NCBI GenBank assembly: GCA_035906255.1
Contig: JAMIFM010000031.1
Location: forward strand, 1-64,000
Length of the DNA: 64,000 nt
Direction: 5' to 3'
Origin: SB11 sp035906255
Lineage (GTDB): Bacteria; Bacteroidota; Bacteroidia; UBA8524
The position numbers and the translations under genes are program-made. The notes under the pieces were generated by a model, which was not told where the DNA came from, did no database searches, and was given only the letters and a program-made list of their open reading frames with translations. Below are positions 50,884 through 60,342 of this stretch, piece by piece (position 1 is the first letter of the stretch; the number at the start of each line of letters is the position of its first letter).

Positions 50884-52107
50884 CTATTGTTTTTGCAAAC
50901 AGGCGATAAACATCCCGTCGGCTTGGTGTTGCCAGCCCTCAATTAATTGTTGCGAAATGGCTTTTAATCCTATCCCTTCAAAGTAAGATAGTTGGTCTTC
51001 GTTTTCAGCCGCAAATACCGAGCAGGTAATGTAAAACAACCTGCCGCCTTTTTTCAGATAAGGGGCGGCATTGGCAACAATCGTGCGCTGCTTGGCGGCA
51101 AACGCTTCAATTTGCGCTGTAGTAAAGTAATAGCCTTGTTCGGGGGTACGTGCCCATGTACCGCTTCCTGAGCAAGGAACATCGGCCACAATTGTATCAA
51201 AATAAGAGCCTTTGGCTGTTTTGTATTCGCTTTTGTTTTCAAACAAAATCCCTTCGCCGTTCACATTACTAATGTCTTTAACAGCAGTAAAAGGCCTCGG
51301 TAAGCCTGATACCTTAAACCGCTCGTGCAGATTTTGTAATATTTGCGGACGCACATCACTACTATACATCTCAATTTTAGGCTCTATATCGCGCAGCATA
51401 AGGCTTTTGCCCCCTGCCCCACAGCAACAATCCCACACTTTTTCAGCGGGCTTCAACTCAATAAAAGTACCTGTTTGCTGTGATGCAGCATCTTGTATCT
51501 CTCCCAAATGGTAATAGCGGTTGCCCAATACCTGTTCTATATTAGTTTGTTGGGGTAAACCTACTGCATTGGGCAATAGAGGATGGTTAAACACGCTGAT
51601 TTTTGCCTCAGCCAATAACTCTACCAGTTTTTCGCGTTTGCCCTTTTTAGCACGCATCCACACCAAGGGTTGTTGCAGGCGAGCCAGTAAAAATGCTTGC
51701 TTATTCTGTAATGCAGATAATTGCTCAACGTGTGGAAACAACTTCACTACCTCAAACCTTGCTTGAGCCTGCAAACTTTCCATCTTTTGTTCACTCGTTC
51801 CGCCAAAAAATTGCTCATCAACAAAGGGTAAGTACTGTTGCATCAAAGGCAAAACATCCACAGGTAATAATTCAGGCTGACAAAGGCTGATACCTGCCAG
51901 TAGTTTTGCTTCGATGGGTTGCCCTTCAAAGTTGTTACCCATGCGATAATAGGCATAGCACAAGGCCGATATAATTTTTCTATCCCTGCTGCCGTGTTTT
52001 TTTTGGACAGAGAAATATTTCTTTAGGTATAGATGTAACGGTTGGGGCGGGGTGTATGCCTTTATAAGGTTTGACGCTGCAGTAAGGTATGAATGGAAAT
52101 ATGACAA
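50884..52107 (-). CDS. RsmB/NOP2/Sun-family RNA m5C methyltransferase
   Basis: SAM-dependent RNA cytosine-5 methyltransferase. VWDCCCGAGGKSLMLRDIEP is the SAM-binding motif, ADVPCSGSGTWARTPEQGYY contains one catalytic Cys and FYITCSVFAAENEDQL the second. The N-terminal part (about 1-150) is helical and NusB-like in position. TTG start, 3 nt after the preceding lipoprotein gene; 407 aa. Target rRNA position unknown. Confidence 0.9.
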   Translation of the reverse strand: MSYFHSYLTAASNLIKAYTPPQPLHLYLKKYFSVQKKHGSRDRKIISALCYAYYRMGNNFEGQPIEAKLLAGISLCQPELLPVDVLPLMQQYLPFVDEQFFGGTSEQKMESLQAQARFEVVKLFPHVEQLSALQNKQAFLLARLQQPLVWMRAKKGKREKLVELLAEAKISVFNHPLLPNAVGLPQQTNIEQVLGNRYYHLGEIQDAASQQTGTFIELKPAEKVWDCCCGAGGKSLMLRDIEPKIEMYSSDVRPQILQNLHERFKVSGLPRPFTAVKDISNVNGEGILFENKSEYKTAKGSYFDTIVADVPCSGSGTWARTPEQGYYFTTAQIEAFAAKQRTIVANAAPYLKKGGRLFYITCSVFAAENEDQLSYFEGIGLKAISQQLIEGWQHQADGMFIACLQKQ

Positions 52108-52110
52108 CTG

Positions 52111-53352
52111 TTATTTATTAATACGTTGAAAACGGTATTCTGAGAACTGAATAATGTTTACGGAGCGGTTTTCGAGTGCACGCCCGTTAAACCTGAATTT
52201 GAAGGTATTGTGCAACCCTTTTACCTCCATCTCTTCTGCCGATTCGGCAAGGTTATCGCCCTTACCGTTCATAAACAAAATGCCCATTGTAACCATGTGG
52301 TCGAACCCTCTGAAAGCAAAATCGCCCGGAATGGTGGCAAAACGGTCTTTATACGCTGCTTTAAACGCAATCACATTTTTGGCATAATCATCTGCAAAAT
52401 AATGGGTTAGTACGTGTAATCGGTTTTGCTCCCAAAGCTCATACGTTTGGTAGTTGGTGTTTTTAAAATTCAACCAACTTTCAAGCGTAAAAAGCATATT
52501 CACATGGCTGCCCCCATCGTTTTTAAGGTTGGTTAGCAGCAATTGTGCAGTTTTTTCATTGGATGTGGGGGCTATAATTATATTGGTATCACCATCCCCT
52601 TTTTGCAGTTGCGGTAAAATATCCGAACCTTTTTGATAGGTTATATCTTTCCACTTATCAAAACCCAATTCACGGGCAGCAACTTTAAACCGCCATAAAA
52701 AATCTTTATCCTCTTTGCTGTTATCGTTTACCAATACAAGGTTGGCAGTAGGGTGATGTTTAGCAATATGCCCCGCTAATGCTGCTGCATACGATTTATC
52801 ATCAGGAGTACAGTAAAATGAATAGTGGTTACTATCCGCCCACATATTGGCATTTGAAAACGGCGACACTAAAGCAATTTTGCGCGGTTTCACATATTTT
52901 GAAAGCAACGTATGTCCATTCTTAAACGTAGGCCCTATAATTACATCACTCTCTTCCAGTTCTTTTTTCCATGTGATTTTTTTAACCGTTGCAGTATCGT
53001 TTTTAGTATCATATACCGTAACAATTACCTCCATGCCAAGATTCTTCAAAGAATCCAACCCCATCAATACCCCTTCATAATAATCGGCAAAAACAGCGTC
53101 CAATTTGTACTCACCCGGGGTTATGTTCAGCGGTAATAATAAGGCTACTTTAAAAGGCCCGAGTTTTTTCTTAGCTACTAACTCTTTACTATTGACTTTG
53201 CTAATAGAATCAGTTTGTGGCTCTGTTTCTATCGGTGTTGTTGTTGTTGACGGCTCAACAGGAACGGGAGTAAATGAGTTTAGTGGACGGGTGCTGCCAC
53301 AGCTTGCCAGTGCAATAAAAAAAACTACGATTAATTGGCAGGGGGCTTTCAT
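52111..53352 (-). CDS. PBP1-type periplasmic ligand-binding lipoprotein
   Basis: 413-aa lipoprotein: signal peptide with lipobox IALASC, a Thr/Pro-rich linker, then a type 1 periplasmic-binding fold (FKVALLLPLNITPGEY, YYEGVLMGLDSLKNLGMEV, DVIIGPTFKNGHTLLSKYV, IALVSPFSNANMWADS). Similar to LivJ/LppC-like receptors without a transporter nearby. It is co-transcribed with the RNA methylase downstream (3-nt gap), a surprising pairing. Ligand unknown. Confidence 0.82.
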   Translation of the reverse strand: MKAPCQLIVVFFIALASCGSTRPLNSFTPVPVEPSTTTTPIETEPQTDSISKVNSKELVAKKKLGPFKVALLLPLNITPGEYKLDAVFADYYEGVLMGLDSLKNLGMEVIVTVYDTKNDTATVKKITWKKELEESDVIIGPTFKNGHTLLSKYVKPRKIALVSPFSNANMWADSNHYSFYCTPDDKSYAAALAGHIAKHHPTANLVLVNDNSKEDKDFLWRFKVAARELGFDKWKDITYQKGSDILPQLQKGDGDTNIIIAPTSNEKTAQLLLTNLKNDGGSHVNMLFTLESWLNFKNTNYQTYELWEQNRLHVLTHYFADDYAKNVIAFKAAYKDRFATIPGDFAFRGFDHMVTMGILFMNGKGDNLAESAEEMEVKGLHNTFKFRFNGRALENRSVNIIQFSEYRFQRINK

Positions 53353-53407
53353 GGGTTATGCAAAGGTAATGTTTTAAAGGCTATGATAAAACTTTGGAAA
53401 CAGCCAA

Positions 53408-53443
53408 CAAAAAAGCCAAACATAGTACTATGTTTGGCTTTAC
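53408..53443 (-). terminator. terminator of the RRM gene
   Basis: AAGCCAAACATAGTACTATG and its complement form a perfect palindrome of 13-14 bp, followed on the minus strand by TTTTTTG. Confidence 0.85.
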
Positions 53444-53463
53444 ATTGTGGAAAGAAGTATTTT

Positions 53464-53757
53464 TTAGTACCTCCTGTTGTAGCCGCCACCGCCGCCGCCT
53501 GAAGGACGGTCGTTAGTTTTTGGACGGGCTTTGTTTACAACAAGCTTGCGTGATAAAAACTCAGTTTCATTTAGGTCTTCGATAGCGCGATCGGCAGACT
53601 CTTCAGTCGCCATCTCAACGAAAGCAAAGCCACGAGGGCGGCCGCTTTGAATATCTTTAACAATTTTTACTGAAGTAACTTCTCCGTAATCAGAGAAAAG
53701 TTGGGCTAACTCTTGCTCACCGGCCTGGTAGCTAAGGTTTCCTACATAAATGGTCAT
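53464..53757 (-). CDS. RRM-domain RNA-binding protein
   Basis: 97-aa single RNA recognition motif: RNP2 IYVGNLSYQ, RNP1 RGFAFVEMA, then a Gly-rich tail ending GGGGGGYNRRY, as in small bacterial Rbp proteins that act as cold-inducible RNA chaperones. The -7 box TATCTTTG (53824-53831) predicts a leader of about 60 nt. It forms its own unit with a strong terminator. Confidence 0.93.
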   Translation of the reverse strand: MTIYVGNLSYQAGEQELAQLFSDYGEVTSVKIVKDIQSGRPRGFAFVEMATEESADRAIEDLNETEFLSRKLVVNKARPKTNDRPSGGGGGGYNRRY

Positions 53758-53823
53758 TGTTTTGCTATTTGTTAATTAAAATTTTCAGAAAGCAGCAGTT
53801 TAACTGTGTTACCCTCTTATTAA

Positions 53824-53831
53824 CAAAGATA
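53824..53831 (-). promoter_or_regulatory. -7 box of the RRM gene
   Basis: TATCTTTG on the minus strand, about 66 nt before ATG 53757. Confidence 0.5.
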
Positions 53832-53927
53832 TAAATCGGTTTCACATATTGCTAATTTTTTTTAGCTAATAAGGATTATTTTTTGTATATCACTAACCTG
53901 CTTGTGTTTGCTATGGGTTTGGCTCTT

Positions 53928-56900
53928 TTACTCTTTAATCAATTTAACATACGAACGTTGTCCGTCGGTGTTTTGCAACACTAAAATATACACCCCTGCT
54001 TTTTCAGAGCTAAGGTCTATTTCATTTGTATTATGTACTACTCCTATTTTTCTTCCTTCAATTGTATAAAGTTCTAACACCGATATAGTTGTTCCTACAA
54101 CGGTAAATATTCCATTTGAAGGGTTTGGATAAACAACAAAGGCATCCGGTTGATATTCTGCAACCCCAATTGAACCATTATTGCAGTTTTTCACCAATAC
54201 TGTTTGTGTGCTTCTTCCATCTTTGGTTTGGCCTACAAATGTGGTGGTTTGTTGTATTGCAAGTTTTAATTCAAAAGCGGTACTCAATATTGTTGTTGAA
54301 TCAGTAGCTGAATACCATTTGTAAGGGCCGTTGCCAATTAATGCCAGCGAAAAGGAGTCTCCTGCACAAACGCTGTCTTGAGTATAGCTTTTCACAATAA
54401 AGGGTAAGCCTTCAATAGGATTCACTTGTATGGGGTTGCTAAATACCGTGTCCTTAATAATACTGGTTGTAGTATTAGTGGTTATGGGGCTATTGAAATC
54501 GAAATAAATATCGGCTTTGTTGGTAATTTGAGTTCCTTGTGCTATTCCGGCTTTGTGCCCAACTTTATAGGTAAAAAATCCGTTACTGCCTGCCTCATCG
54601 GTTGCACTATCAGGTAGATTAATATTGGCGAATGTCACTTCTAAAACGGGCTTACCCTGTCCTTTAATTGCATAACTATACTTGTGTGAGGCACTACCAA
54701 TACTAAATGTTCTCAAATCAATATGGGTTGAAAGGGTATCGCGTACAATTATACTATAAGCTGTATCAGACCCCGTATTTTGAAAGCGGATTTTATAATA
54801 CAACTCAGTGCCTGTTTTTATGTAGTTATTGTTTGTTACACCTAAAGGTGTTACTACTTTATCATTAGGGTCGTAGCTGTCTATAATTTCTTGGCAGTCC
54901 ACATGCTTTTTCAACCTAAAATCATTTACAGGCAGTTTATTCACAAATCCTTTGCTAATTGTTCCTGCCCCTTCTCCTTCACAACCTTCAATGGTAGCTT
55001 GGGCGTATTGGCCCAAAGGATGACCGTTGTGTTGGTCAGCCTCCAGCCTAAAAGTAGAGAAATCAGCTTTAATAGTAAGCTGTAAGGTATCTTTCGCAGG
55101 CAGTTTATACTTACGGGTAGAAATCAATGCCGCGTCGCTGTATAAACGTAGCGGTAAGCTATCGCCCATATTCTTATCGGTTGAGTTGATAATTTCAAAA
55201 CTCACCCACCCGTTAAGGCACTTTGCATTTACTGTCACTTCGGTACTATCCCAAGCAGCTGTATCTGTTTTATAGTTTACACCATCGCCTGTTATGTAGG
55301 CTTCTGTACACACCGTTAACCCTCGTATGCTCTCAATTCCGCATACAACCCTATCATAAAGTATTATGTTGCCGCTGCCAAACGGGGGAACCATCCCAAC
55401 ATTGAAAAGATAATTACCTTCTGCATCGGTGGTATAATTCATTGAAGCACTATCCAACGCCACATATTGGGGTAGTTTAACTTTTACTATTGTGTTTTGC
55501 GAATTACCAAATCCTGAATTACTATAGTTTACTACAGTAACGCTCGAAAAACAACGGCGACGACGATTGCTTGTAACTGTAACATTAAGTATGGCTTTAG
55601 TAACAACAGGCTTTAAACTAAAATTCGCAGTTACCGATTGACCTCCTGATACAATACTTACGTTTCTATCGCCATTGGCGGGTACATCAAACTTAACAAC
55701 ATTATCCGAGTATGCTTTTAACAGGCTGATTACATGATTTCCTATACCTAATGAAAACGAGTAATTACCCAAATTATCAGTAGTAGTAAAATAGCTCCCG
55801 GGGTTTAAAATAAGAGTAGTATTTGACAATGGTATATCAACTAATGAATCGTACACATTATTTGCTCCCATCTCAATATAAGCCCTGCCTTTTACAATAC
55901 TTGCCCCTTGTGATGAAACACCGTACCTGAAAAGGTTATAGGTGTTATCTTTCTTATTAATCAAATATCCCAACGAAGGATTAATCATACATATCTCAGA
56001 CGGCATACTTTTATCCATAGTAGAAGTATCGTTAAAACCTACCGTATCTAATGTCCAAGTAAGCGTTGGGTGATACCTGTAAACCTCATTACCCTTTTGC
56101 ACCTTCCAGCCATTTATCGAATCATAAAATGAAAACTCGGTAGAAGCAGTGTTATTCCCCTCATTTCCACCACCCCAAGTTTTACCATAATTTTTTGTGC
56201 TGTACTCTCCTCCATCTGTAGTAACTACAAACTCGTATTTTTTATCAGGGGTAAAATACATTTGCCGCAAAGCAGCAGGATACTCTGATGAAAACTCTGT
56301 ATAAGTGATAAAAGTAGTATCCCTCCACGTTTTGCCTCCATCATCTGTATGAAAAATTCTATTATCGTTATAATACCTTGCTACTCCTATGCTATCATCA
56401 TAAAAATTAAGCCCATTCTCATATATATCAATGCAAGAACTTTTTTGCCAGTTTTTACCTCCGTCAGGCGTTCTGTATAAAAAACTGTATGACGTAACAT
56501 AAAAAAGTTGTTCAGAGATGTAGTCTGCCGAAATAAACGGGTCTTTTTTTTCATTTAAAGGCATTTGAATCGGAGTCCAGCTATTACCACCATCGGTTGT
56601 TTTAATCAATAAGCCGTTCCATTCCTCTGCCATATTCAACGAATCAAAAAAGATAGAATCCCCGATTGCAATCCCTGTGTTCGCATCAAAAAAATGGAGA
56701 TTACGTATTCTGAATTTATGTCCTAAATTAATACTCTCCCAGCTCACACCTGCGTTTCGCGAAACAATTAATGTGTTTTCGCCGTAAGCAAATAGAGTAT
56801 TAGAATCGGACTTTGTAAGTTTTTCAATTAATAATATTGTTGGCTCACCATTAGGGAAGTAAAGGTTGCCTTGCCCAACTTTTTGCCACTTTTGTGCATT

Positions 56901-56951
56901 TGCACTCAAAATAACCAATAGAAAAACAATTGCTGTAAGAACTCTTTTCAT
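53928..56951 (-). CDS. T9SS-secreted protein with BNR/YCF48-like repeats and DUF11-like domain
   Basis: 1007-aa secreted protein. Signal peptide KRVLTAIVFLLVILSANAQ; BNR/photosystem-stability-like repeats in the first 340 residues (SRNAGVSW, TTDGGNSW, TPDGGKNW, TDDGGKTW); a carboxypeptidase-regulatory-like segment (about 350-440); Ig-like parts; a conserved domain beginning YDPNDKVVTPLG and ending NKADIYFDFNSPI; and a type A sorting domain (VVYPNPSNGIFTVVG ... GVYILVLQN). Probably exported to the cell surface. Function of the beta-propeller is unknown. Confidence 0.85.
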   Translation of the reverse strand: MKRVLTAIVFLLVILSANAQKWQKVGQGNLYFPNGEPTILLIEKLTKSDSNTLFAYGENTLIVSRNAGVSWESINLGHKFRIRNLHFFDANTGIAIGDSIFFDSLNMAEEWNGLLIKTTDGGNSWTPIQMPLNEKKDPFISADYISEQLFYVTSYSFLYRTPDGGKNWQKSSCIDIYENGLNFYDDSIGVARYYNDNRIFHTDDGGKTWRDTTFITYTEFSSEYPAALRQMYFTPDKKYEFVVTTDGGEYSTKNYGKTWGGGNEGNNTASTEFSFYDSINGWKVQKGNEVYRYHPTLTWTLDTVGFNDTSTMDKSMPSEICMINPSLGYLINKKDNTYNLFRYGVSSQGASIVKGRAYIEMGANNVYDSLVDIPLSNTTLILNPGSYFTTTDNLGNYSFSLGIGNHVISLLKAYSDNVVKFDVPANGDRNVSIVSGGQSVTANFSLKPVVTKAILNVTVTSNRRRRCFSSVTVVNYSNSGFGNSQNTIVKVKLPQYVALDSASMNYTTDAEGNYLFNVGMVPPFGSGNIILYDRVVCGIESIRGLTVCTEAYITGDGVNYKTDTAAWDSTEVTVNAKCLNGWVSFEIINSTDKNMGDSLPLRLYSDAALISTRKYKLPAKDTLQLTIKADFSTFRLEADQHNGHPLGQYAQATIEGCEGEGAGTISKGFVNKLPVNDFRLKKHVDCQEIIDSYDPNDKVVTPLGVTNNNYIKTGTELYYKIRFQNTGSDTAYSIIVRDTLSTHIDLRTFSIGSASHKYSYAIKGQGKPVLEVTFANINLPDSATDEAGSNGFFTYKVGHKAGIAQGTQITNKADIYFDFNSPITTNTTTSIIKDTVFSNPIQVNPIEGLPFIVKSYTQDSVCAGDSFSLALIGNGPYKWYSATDSTTILSTAFELKLAIQQTTTFVGQTKDGRSTQTVLVKNCNNGSIGVAEYQPDAFVVYPNPSNGIFTVVGTTISVLELYTIEGRKIGVVHNTNEIDLSSEKAGVYILVLQNTDGQRSYVKLIKE

Positions 56952-56981
56952 AGAACTGTGTAACTGGAATAAAATTTTTTA

Positions 56982-56989
56982 CAAAGGTA
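56982..56989 (-). promoter_or_regulatory. -7 box of the 53928-56951 gene
   Basis: TACCTTTG on the minus strand, 30 nt before ATG 56951. Confidence 0.5.
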
Positions 56990-57132
56990 CACAACCATTT
57001 TCTGAACCTTTTTACTACTTATCGAAAACCCTACTAATTATTCCTATAGCGAAAAGCTAAGGACTAACAGCTATTATGTTTATCTTAATTGCAGTAGCCA
57101 ATTATTCGTGCATCCAATCAAACAATCTTCGT

Positions 57133-57140
57133 TACTTTTG
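57133..57140 (+). promoter_or_regulatory. -7 box of the GT2 gene
   Basis: TACTTTTG ends 9 nt before ATG 57150 and lies inside the longer frame from GTG 57108, so it supports the shorter start. Confidence 0.55.
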
Positions 57141-57149
57141 CGCCTGCAA

Positions 57150-58022
57150 ATGATTTCGTACCACAGCCATACCCGCAAAACGGAAGAAAAGTTTACCATA
57201 CTGCTGCCCAGTTGGAACAATTTGGGATACCTGAAAACCTGCGTTGAAAGTATCCGCAAAAATTCAACGTTTGCGCACCAAATTGTTGTGCACGTTAATG
57301 ATGGCAGCGACGGGACTTTGCAATGGCTTGAGGAACAAAAAATTGATTACACCCGCAGTGCTGAAAACGTTGGAATTTGTTTTGCACTGAATGCAGCCCG
57401 CACACTGGCATATACTGATTATATAGTATATATGAACGACGATATGTATGTGCTGCCGAATTGGGACAACGCACTACTTGGAGAAGTTGAAGCAGTGGGG
57501 CACACGTTGTTTTTTATCTCTGCTACCATGATAGAACCGTATGACAGCGGCAACCCTTGCGTGATAGCTCCGCACGATTACGGACGTGATTTACAATCGT
57601 TTCGCGAAACTGATTTGTTGAATGATTTTGCCAAGTTTGACAAAAAAGATTGGATGGGTGCCACTTGGCCTCCAAATATTGTGCACATAAATACATGGGA
57701 TTTAGTAGGCGGTTACAGCACTGAGTTTTCACCCGGTATGTATAGCGACCCTGATTTTAGTATGAAGCTGTGGCACGCAGGTGTAAGGCTTTTTAAAGGG
57801 GCTGCAACAAGCCGTGTTTACCATTTTGGCTCAAAATCAACCCTGCGGATAAAGAAAAACAACGGCTATCGACAGTTTATAAAAAAATGGGGCATCACCC
57901 CGGGGTTATTTAATGCTACCTACATTAAACGCGGGGAGATATTTACGGGGTCTTCTGTTGAACCTACGGAGAGTTCAGCAACACGATGGCAAAAATTAAA
58001 AGCACGCATTAAAAGTTTTTAA
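57150..58022 (+). CDS. glycosyltransferase family 2
   Basis: GT-A fold transferase: FTILLPSWNNLGYLKTCVES, VVHVNDGSDGTLQWLEEQ, and the DxD-type YIVYMNDDMYVLPNWD; later WMGATWPPNIVHINTWDLVG and ATSRVYHFGSKSTLR. ATG 57150 is preferred over GTG 57108. No membrane segment is visible. Donor and acceptor are unknown; it is not adjacent to other sugar genes. Length is 290 aa. Confidence 0.9.
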   Translation: MISYHSHTRKTEEKFTILLPSWNNLGYLKTCVESIRKNSTFAHQIVVHVNDGSDGTLQWLEEQKIDYTRSAENVGICFALNAARTLAYTDYIVYMNDDMYVLPNWDNALLGEVEAVGHTLFFISATMIEPYDSGNPCVIAPHDYGRDLQSFRETDLLNDFAKFDKKDWMGATWPPNIVHINTWDLVGGYSTEFSPGMYSDPDFSMKLWHAGVRLFKGAATSRVYHFGSKSTLRIKKNNGYRQFIKKWGITPGLFNATYIKRGEIFTGSSVEPTESSATRWQKLKARIKSF

Positions 58023-58121
58023 TCAGTAAATTAGACTATCAATTGCCCTTAGTAAATTAATATAACAATAGAATTTTGTATTAAAATCACTGATATTATA
58101 ACACATAAGTATTCTTAATCC

Positions 58122-58129
58122 TATTTTTG
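58122..58129 (+). promoter_or_regulatory. -7 box of the VOC gene
   Basis: TATTTTTG ends 5 nt before ATG 58135. Confidence 0.6.
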
Positions 58130-58134
58130 CAGCT

Positions 58135-58521
58135 ATGGAATCACCCGTAAAATTCACCGGGCTTATACCCGCCCTTGAAACTTGGAGCATGAACGCTACC
58201 CTGATGTTTTACACCGAAACACTTGGGTTTACGATTGACGGTAAGATGGATAATAAGGGTGATATTTTTTGGGTGATGCTTCGTCGCGATAATGTTTGGA
58301 TAATTTTTGCCAAGCCTAATGAGATGGAGGGCAATGTGCGCGCAAAACTAACAGGCAACTTATATATATATGCCAACGATGTGGACACAATATGGAAATT
58401 TGTGAAAGACCGTGCCGAAGTGGTATATCCCATTGAAGATTTTAAATACGGTATGCGCGAGTTTGCCATACGCGATAACAACGGATACATTTTGTGTTTT
58501 GGCAAGCCTATTGCTAAGTAA
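58135..58521 (+). CDS. VOC (glyoxalase/bleomycin-resistance) family protein
   Basis: 128-aa protein of the vicinal-oxygen-chelate fold: FTGLIPALETWSMNATLMFY, FTIDGKMDNKGDIFWVMLRR, and the second half YPIEDFKYGMREFAIRDNNG with YILCFGKPI. It lacks an obvious complete metal triad, so binding rather than catalysis is possible. MsrA begins 5 nt downstream and is likely co-transcribed. Confidence 0.88.
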   Translation: MESPVKFTGLIPALETWSMNATLMFYTETLGFTIDGKMDNKGDIFWVMLRRDNVWIIFAKPNEMEGNVRAKLTGNLYIYANDVDTIWKFVKDRAEVVYPIEDFKYGMREFAIRDNNGYILCFGKPIAK

Positions 58522-58526
58522 GTTGT

Positions 58527-59231
58527 ATGCAACTTACTAAACTGCTTATTGCTTCAATCATTTTTTTAACAATAGCTTCATGCGAAGCCAAGCAAAAAAC
58601 CGAACCCGAAACAGGCAAGGTGAGCAGTGTATTTGCAAATACAACTACAAAACAAACACAAACAAATATGAACGATAGTAATGCAAGGCTTGATACTGCC
58701 ACCTTTGGCGCAGGTTGCTTTTGGTGTGTAGAGGCTGTTTTTCAAGACTTAGACGGAGTGAAAGGTGTAGCCAGCGGATATAGCGGGGGCAAAATTAAAA
58801 ACCCTACTTACCGTGAGGTATGCAGTGGACTAACCGGCCATGCTGAGGTGATACAAATAGCCTATAACCCCGATAAAATTTCTTTTGACGAGTTGCTGGA
58901 GGTATTTTGGCAAACCCACGACCCTACAACTTTGAACCAACAAGGGGCTGACAGGGGCACGCAATACCGTAGTGTGGTGTTTTATCATACCGAAGAACAA
59001 AAACTGCTTGCCGAAAAGTATAAAAAGGCATTGAACGATTCACAAGCGTTTACAAACCCTGTGGTGACTGAAATAAGCCCTTATACTGAGTTTTATAAAG
59101 CCGAAGATTACCACCAAAACTACTTTAACGAAAACGGGGAAGAACCTTACTGTCGTATGGTAATAAAACCCAAAGTTGATAAGTTTAAAAAGGTGTTTAA
59201 AGACAAACTGAAAAAAGAAGCTGCCCAATAA
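58527..59231 (+). CDS. msrA: peptide methionine sulfoxide reductase MsrA, lipoprotein
   Basis: Repairs oxidised methionine. Signal peptide with lipobox FLTIASC, a linker, then the MsrA domain: TFGAGCFWCVEAVFQDLDGV with the catalytic Cys, VASGYSGGK, HAEVIQIAYNP, and TTLNQQGADRGTQYRS. The lipobox places the enzyme in the envelope, acting on periplasmic or outer-membrane proteins. A bidirectional terminator follows. Confidence 0.95.
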   Translation: MQLTKLLIASIIFLTIASCEAKQKTEPETGKVSSVFANTTTKQTQTNMNDSNARLDTATFGAGCFWCVEAVFQDLDGVKGVASGYSGGKIKNPTYREVCSGLTGHAEVIQIAYNPDKISFDELLEVFWQTHDPTTLNQQGADRGTQYRSVVFYHTEEQKLLAEKYKKALNDSQAFTNPVVTEISPYTEFYKAEDYHQNYFNENGEEPYCRMVIKPKVDKFKKVFKDKLKKEAAQ

Positions 59232-59242
59232 GCTCATAAAAA

Positions 59243-59286
59243 TAAAAACAGCCCGCTTAGATATTTCTAAACGGGCTGTTTTTATT
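59243..59286. terminator. bidirectional terminator between msrA and fabI
   Basis: CAGCCCG (59249-59255) pairs with CGGGCTG (59272-59278), with TTAGA/TTCTAA partial inner pairing, and A- and T-runs on the flanks. Confidence 0.88.
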
Positions 59287-59299
59287 TATACGCTTACTA

Positions 59300-60121
59300 C
59301 TATTCGTTTGCGTTCTTAATTATCTCCACTATCTCTTGGCTTACTCCGGTAAATGAGAAACCACCGTCGTGGAAAAGGTTTTGTTGGGTAACATAGCGGG
59401 TTAGGTCACTAAACATTGCCACGCAATAATCAGCACAAGCCTCAGCGGGCGCATTGCCCAATGGCGAAAGTTTTTCAGCATAATCAAAAAACGCATCAAA
59501 ACCTTTCACACCCTGTCCGGCAGTAGTCATTGTAGGCGATTGAGAGATGGTATTTACACGCACCTTTTTGGCTTTACCGTAGTGGTAACCGAAACTGCGT
59601 GCAACCGATTCAAGCAAAGCTTTGGTATCAGCCATTTCGCTGTAATCAGGAAAAGTACGTTGTGCAGCAATGTATGTAAGTGCCAATATTGAGCCCCACT
59701 CATTCACCGCATCTTTTTGGTACAGAATATTCATCAAACGGTGGAACGACATTGCCGATATATCCAACGTTTTATGCATAAAATCATAATTCAAATCGGT
59801 GTAATGCTTGCCTTTACGTATGTTTAACGACATTCCTACCGAATGCAGCACAAAATCAAGCTTACCGCCCAATACCTCTTGCGATTCGTCAATCAGTTTC
59901 TCCAAATCCTCGGTCAAAGTCACATCAGCACCAATAACCTTAGCACCCGTTTTTTCAGCAAGGGCATTAATTGCACCCATGCGCAACGCAATAGGAGCAT
60001 TAGTAAGCGTAAATTGCCCGCCCTCTTCGTGGCAGCGTTCGGCAACTTTCCAAGCTATCGAGTTTTCGTCCAAAGCACCGAAAATGATGCCGCGTTTTCC
60101 TTTCAATAAGTTATTAGCCAT
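59300..60121 (-). CDS. fabI: enoyl-ACP reductase FabI
   Basis: NADH-dependent last step of fatty-acid elongation. LLKGKRGIIFGALDENSIAW, HSVGMSLNIRKGKHY, and the Tyr-x6-Lys pair in DYSEMADTKALLES identify FabI; VNTISQSPTMTTAGQGVKGF and LSPLGNA follow. ATG 60121 (MANNLLKGKRG) is preferred over a GTG 21 nt upstream. 273 aa. Confidence 0.94.
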   Translation of the reverse strand: MANNLLKGKRGIIFGALDENSIAWKVAERCHEEGGQFTLTNAPIALRMGAINALAEKTGAKVIGADVTLTEDLEKLIDESQEVLGGKLDFVLHSVGMSLNIRKGKHYTDLNYDFMHKTLDISAMSFHRLMNILYQKDAVNEWGSILALTYIAAQRTFPDYSEMADTKALLESVARSFGYHYGKAKKVRVNTISQSPTMTTAGQGVKGFDAFFDYAEKLSPLGNAPAEACADYCVAMFSDLTRYVTQQNLFHDGGFSFTGVSQEIVEIIKNANE

Positions 60122-60342
60122 CGGTTTGTTATTTATGGGCACAAGTTTAAGAAAAATAAATGGCTTGCAAGGCCGTATAGGCTATTACAATTTTTTTAAC
60201 CGGATTAAATACAGTAAGCCAACAACCTCTTTTAACTCTTGAAACTAAAAACTGAAAACTCTGCCCAATATTTGCCCTTGCTGTTTTTATCCAAAAATTG
60301 CATCTTTGCAATCCTTTAAAAATCAGAATAAAAATTACTACT

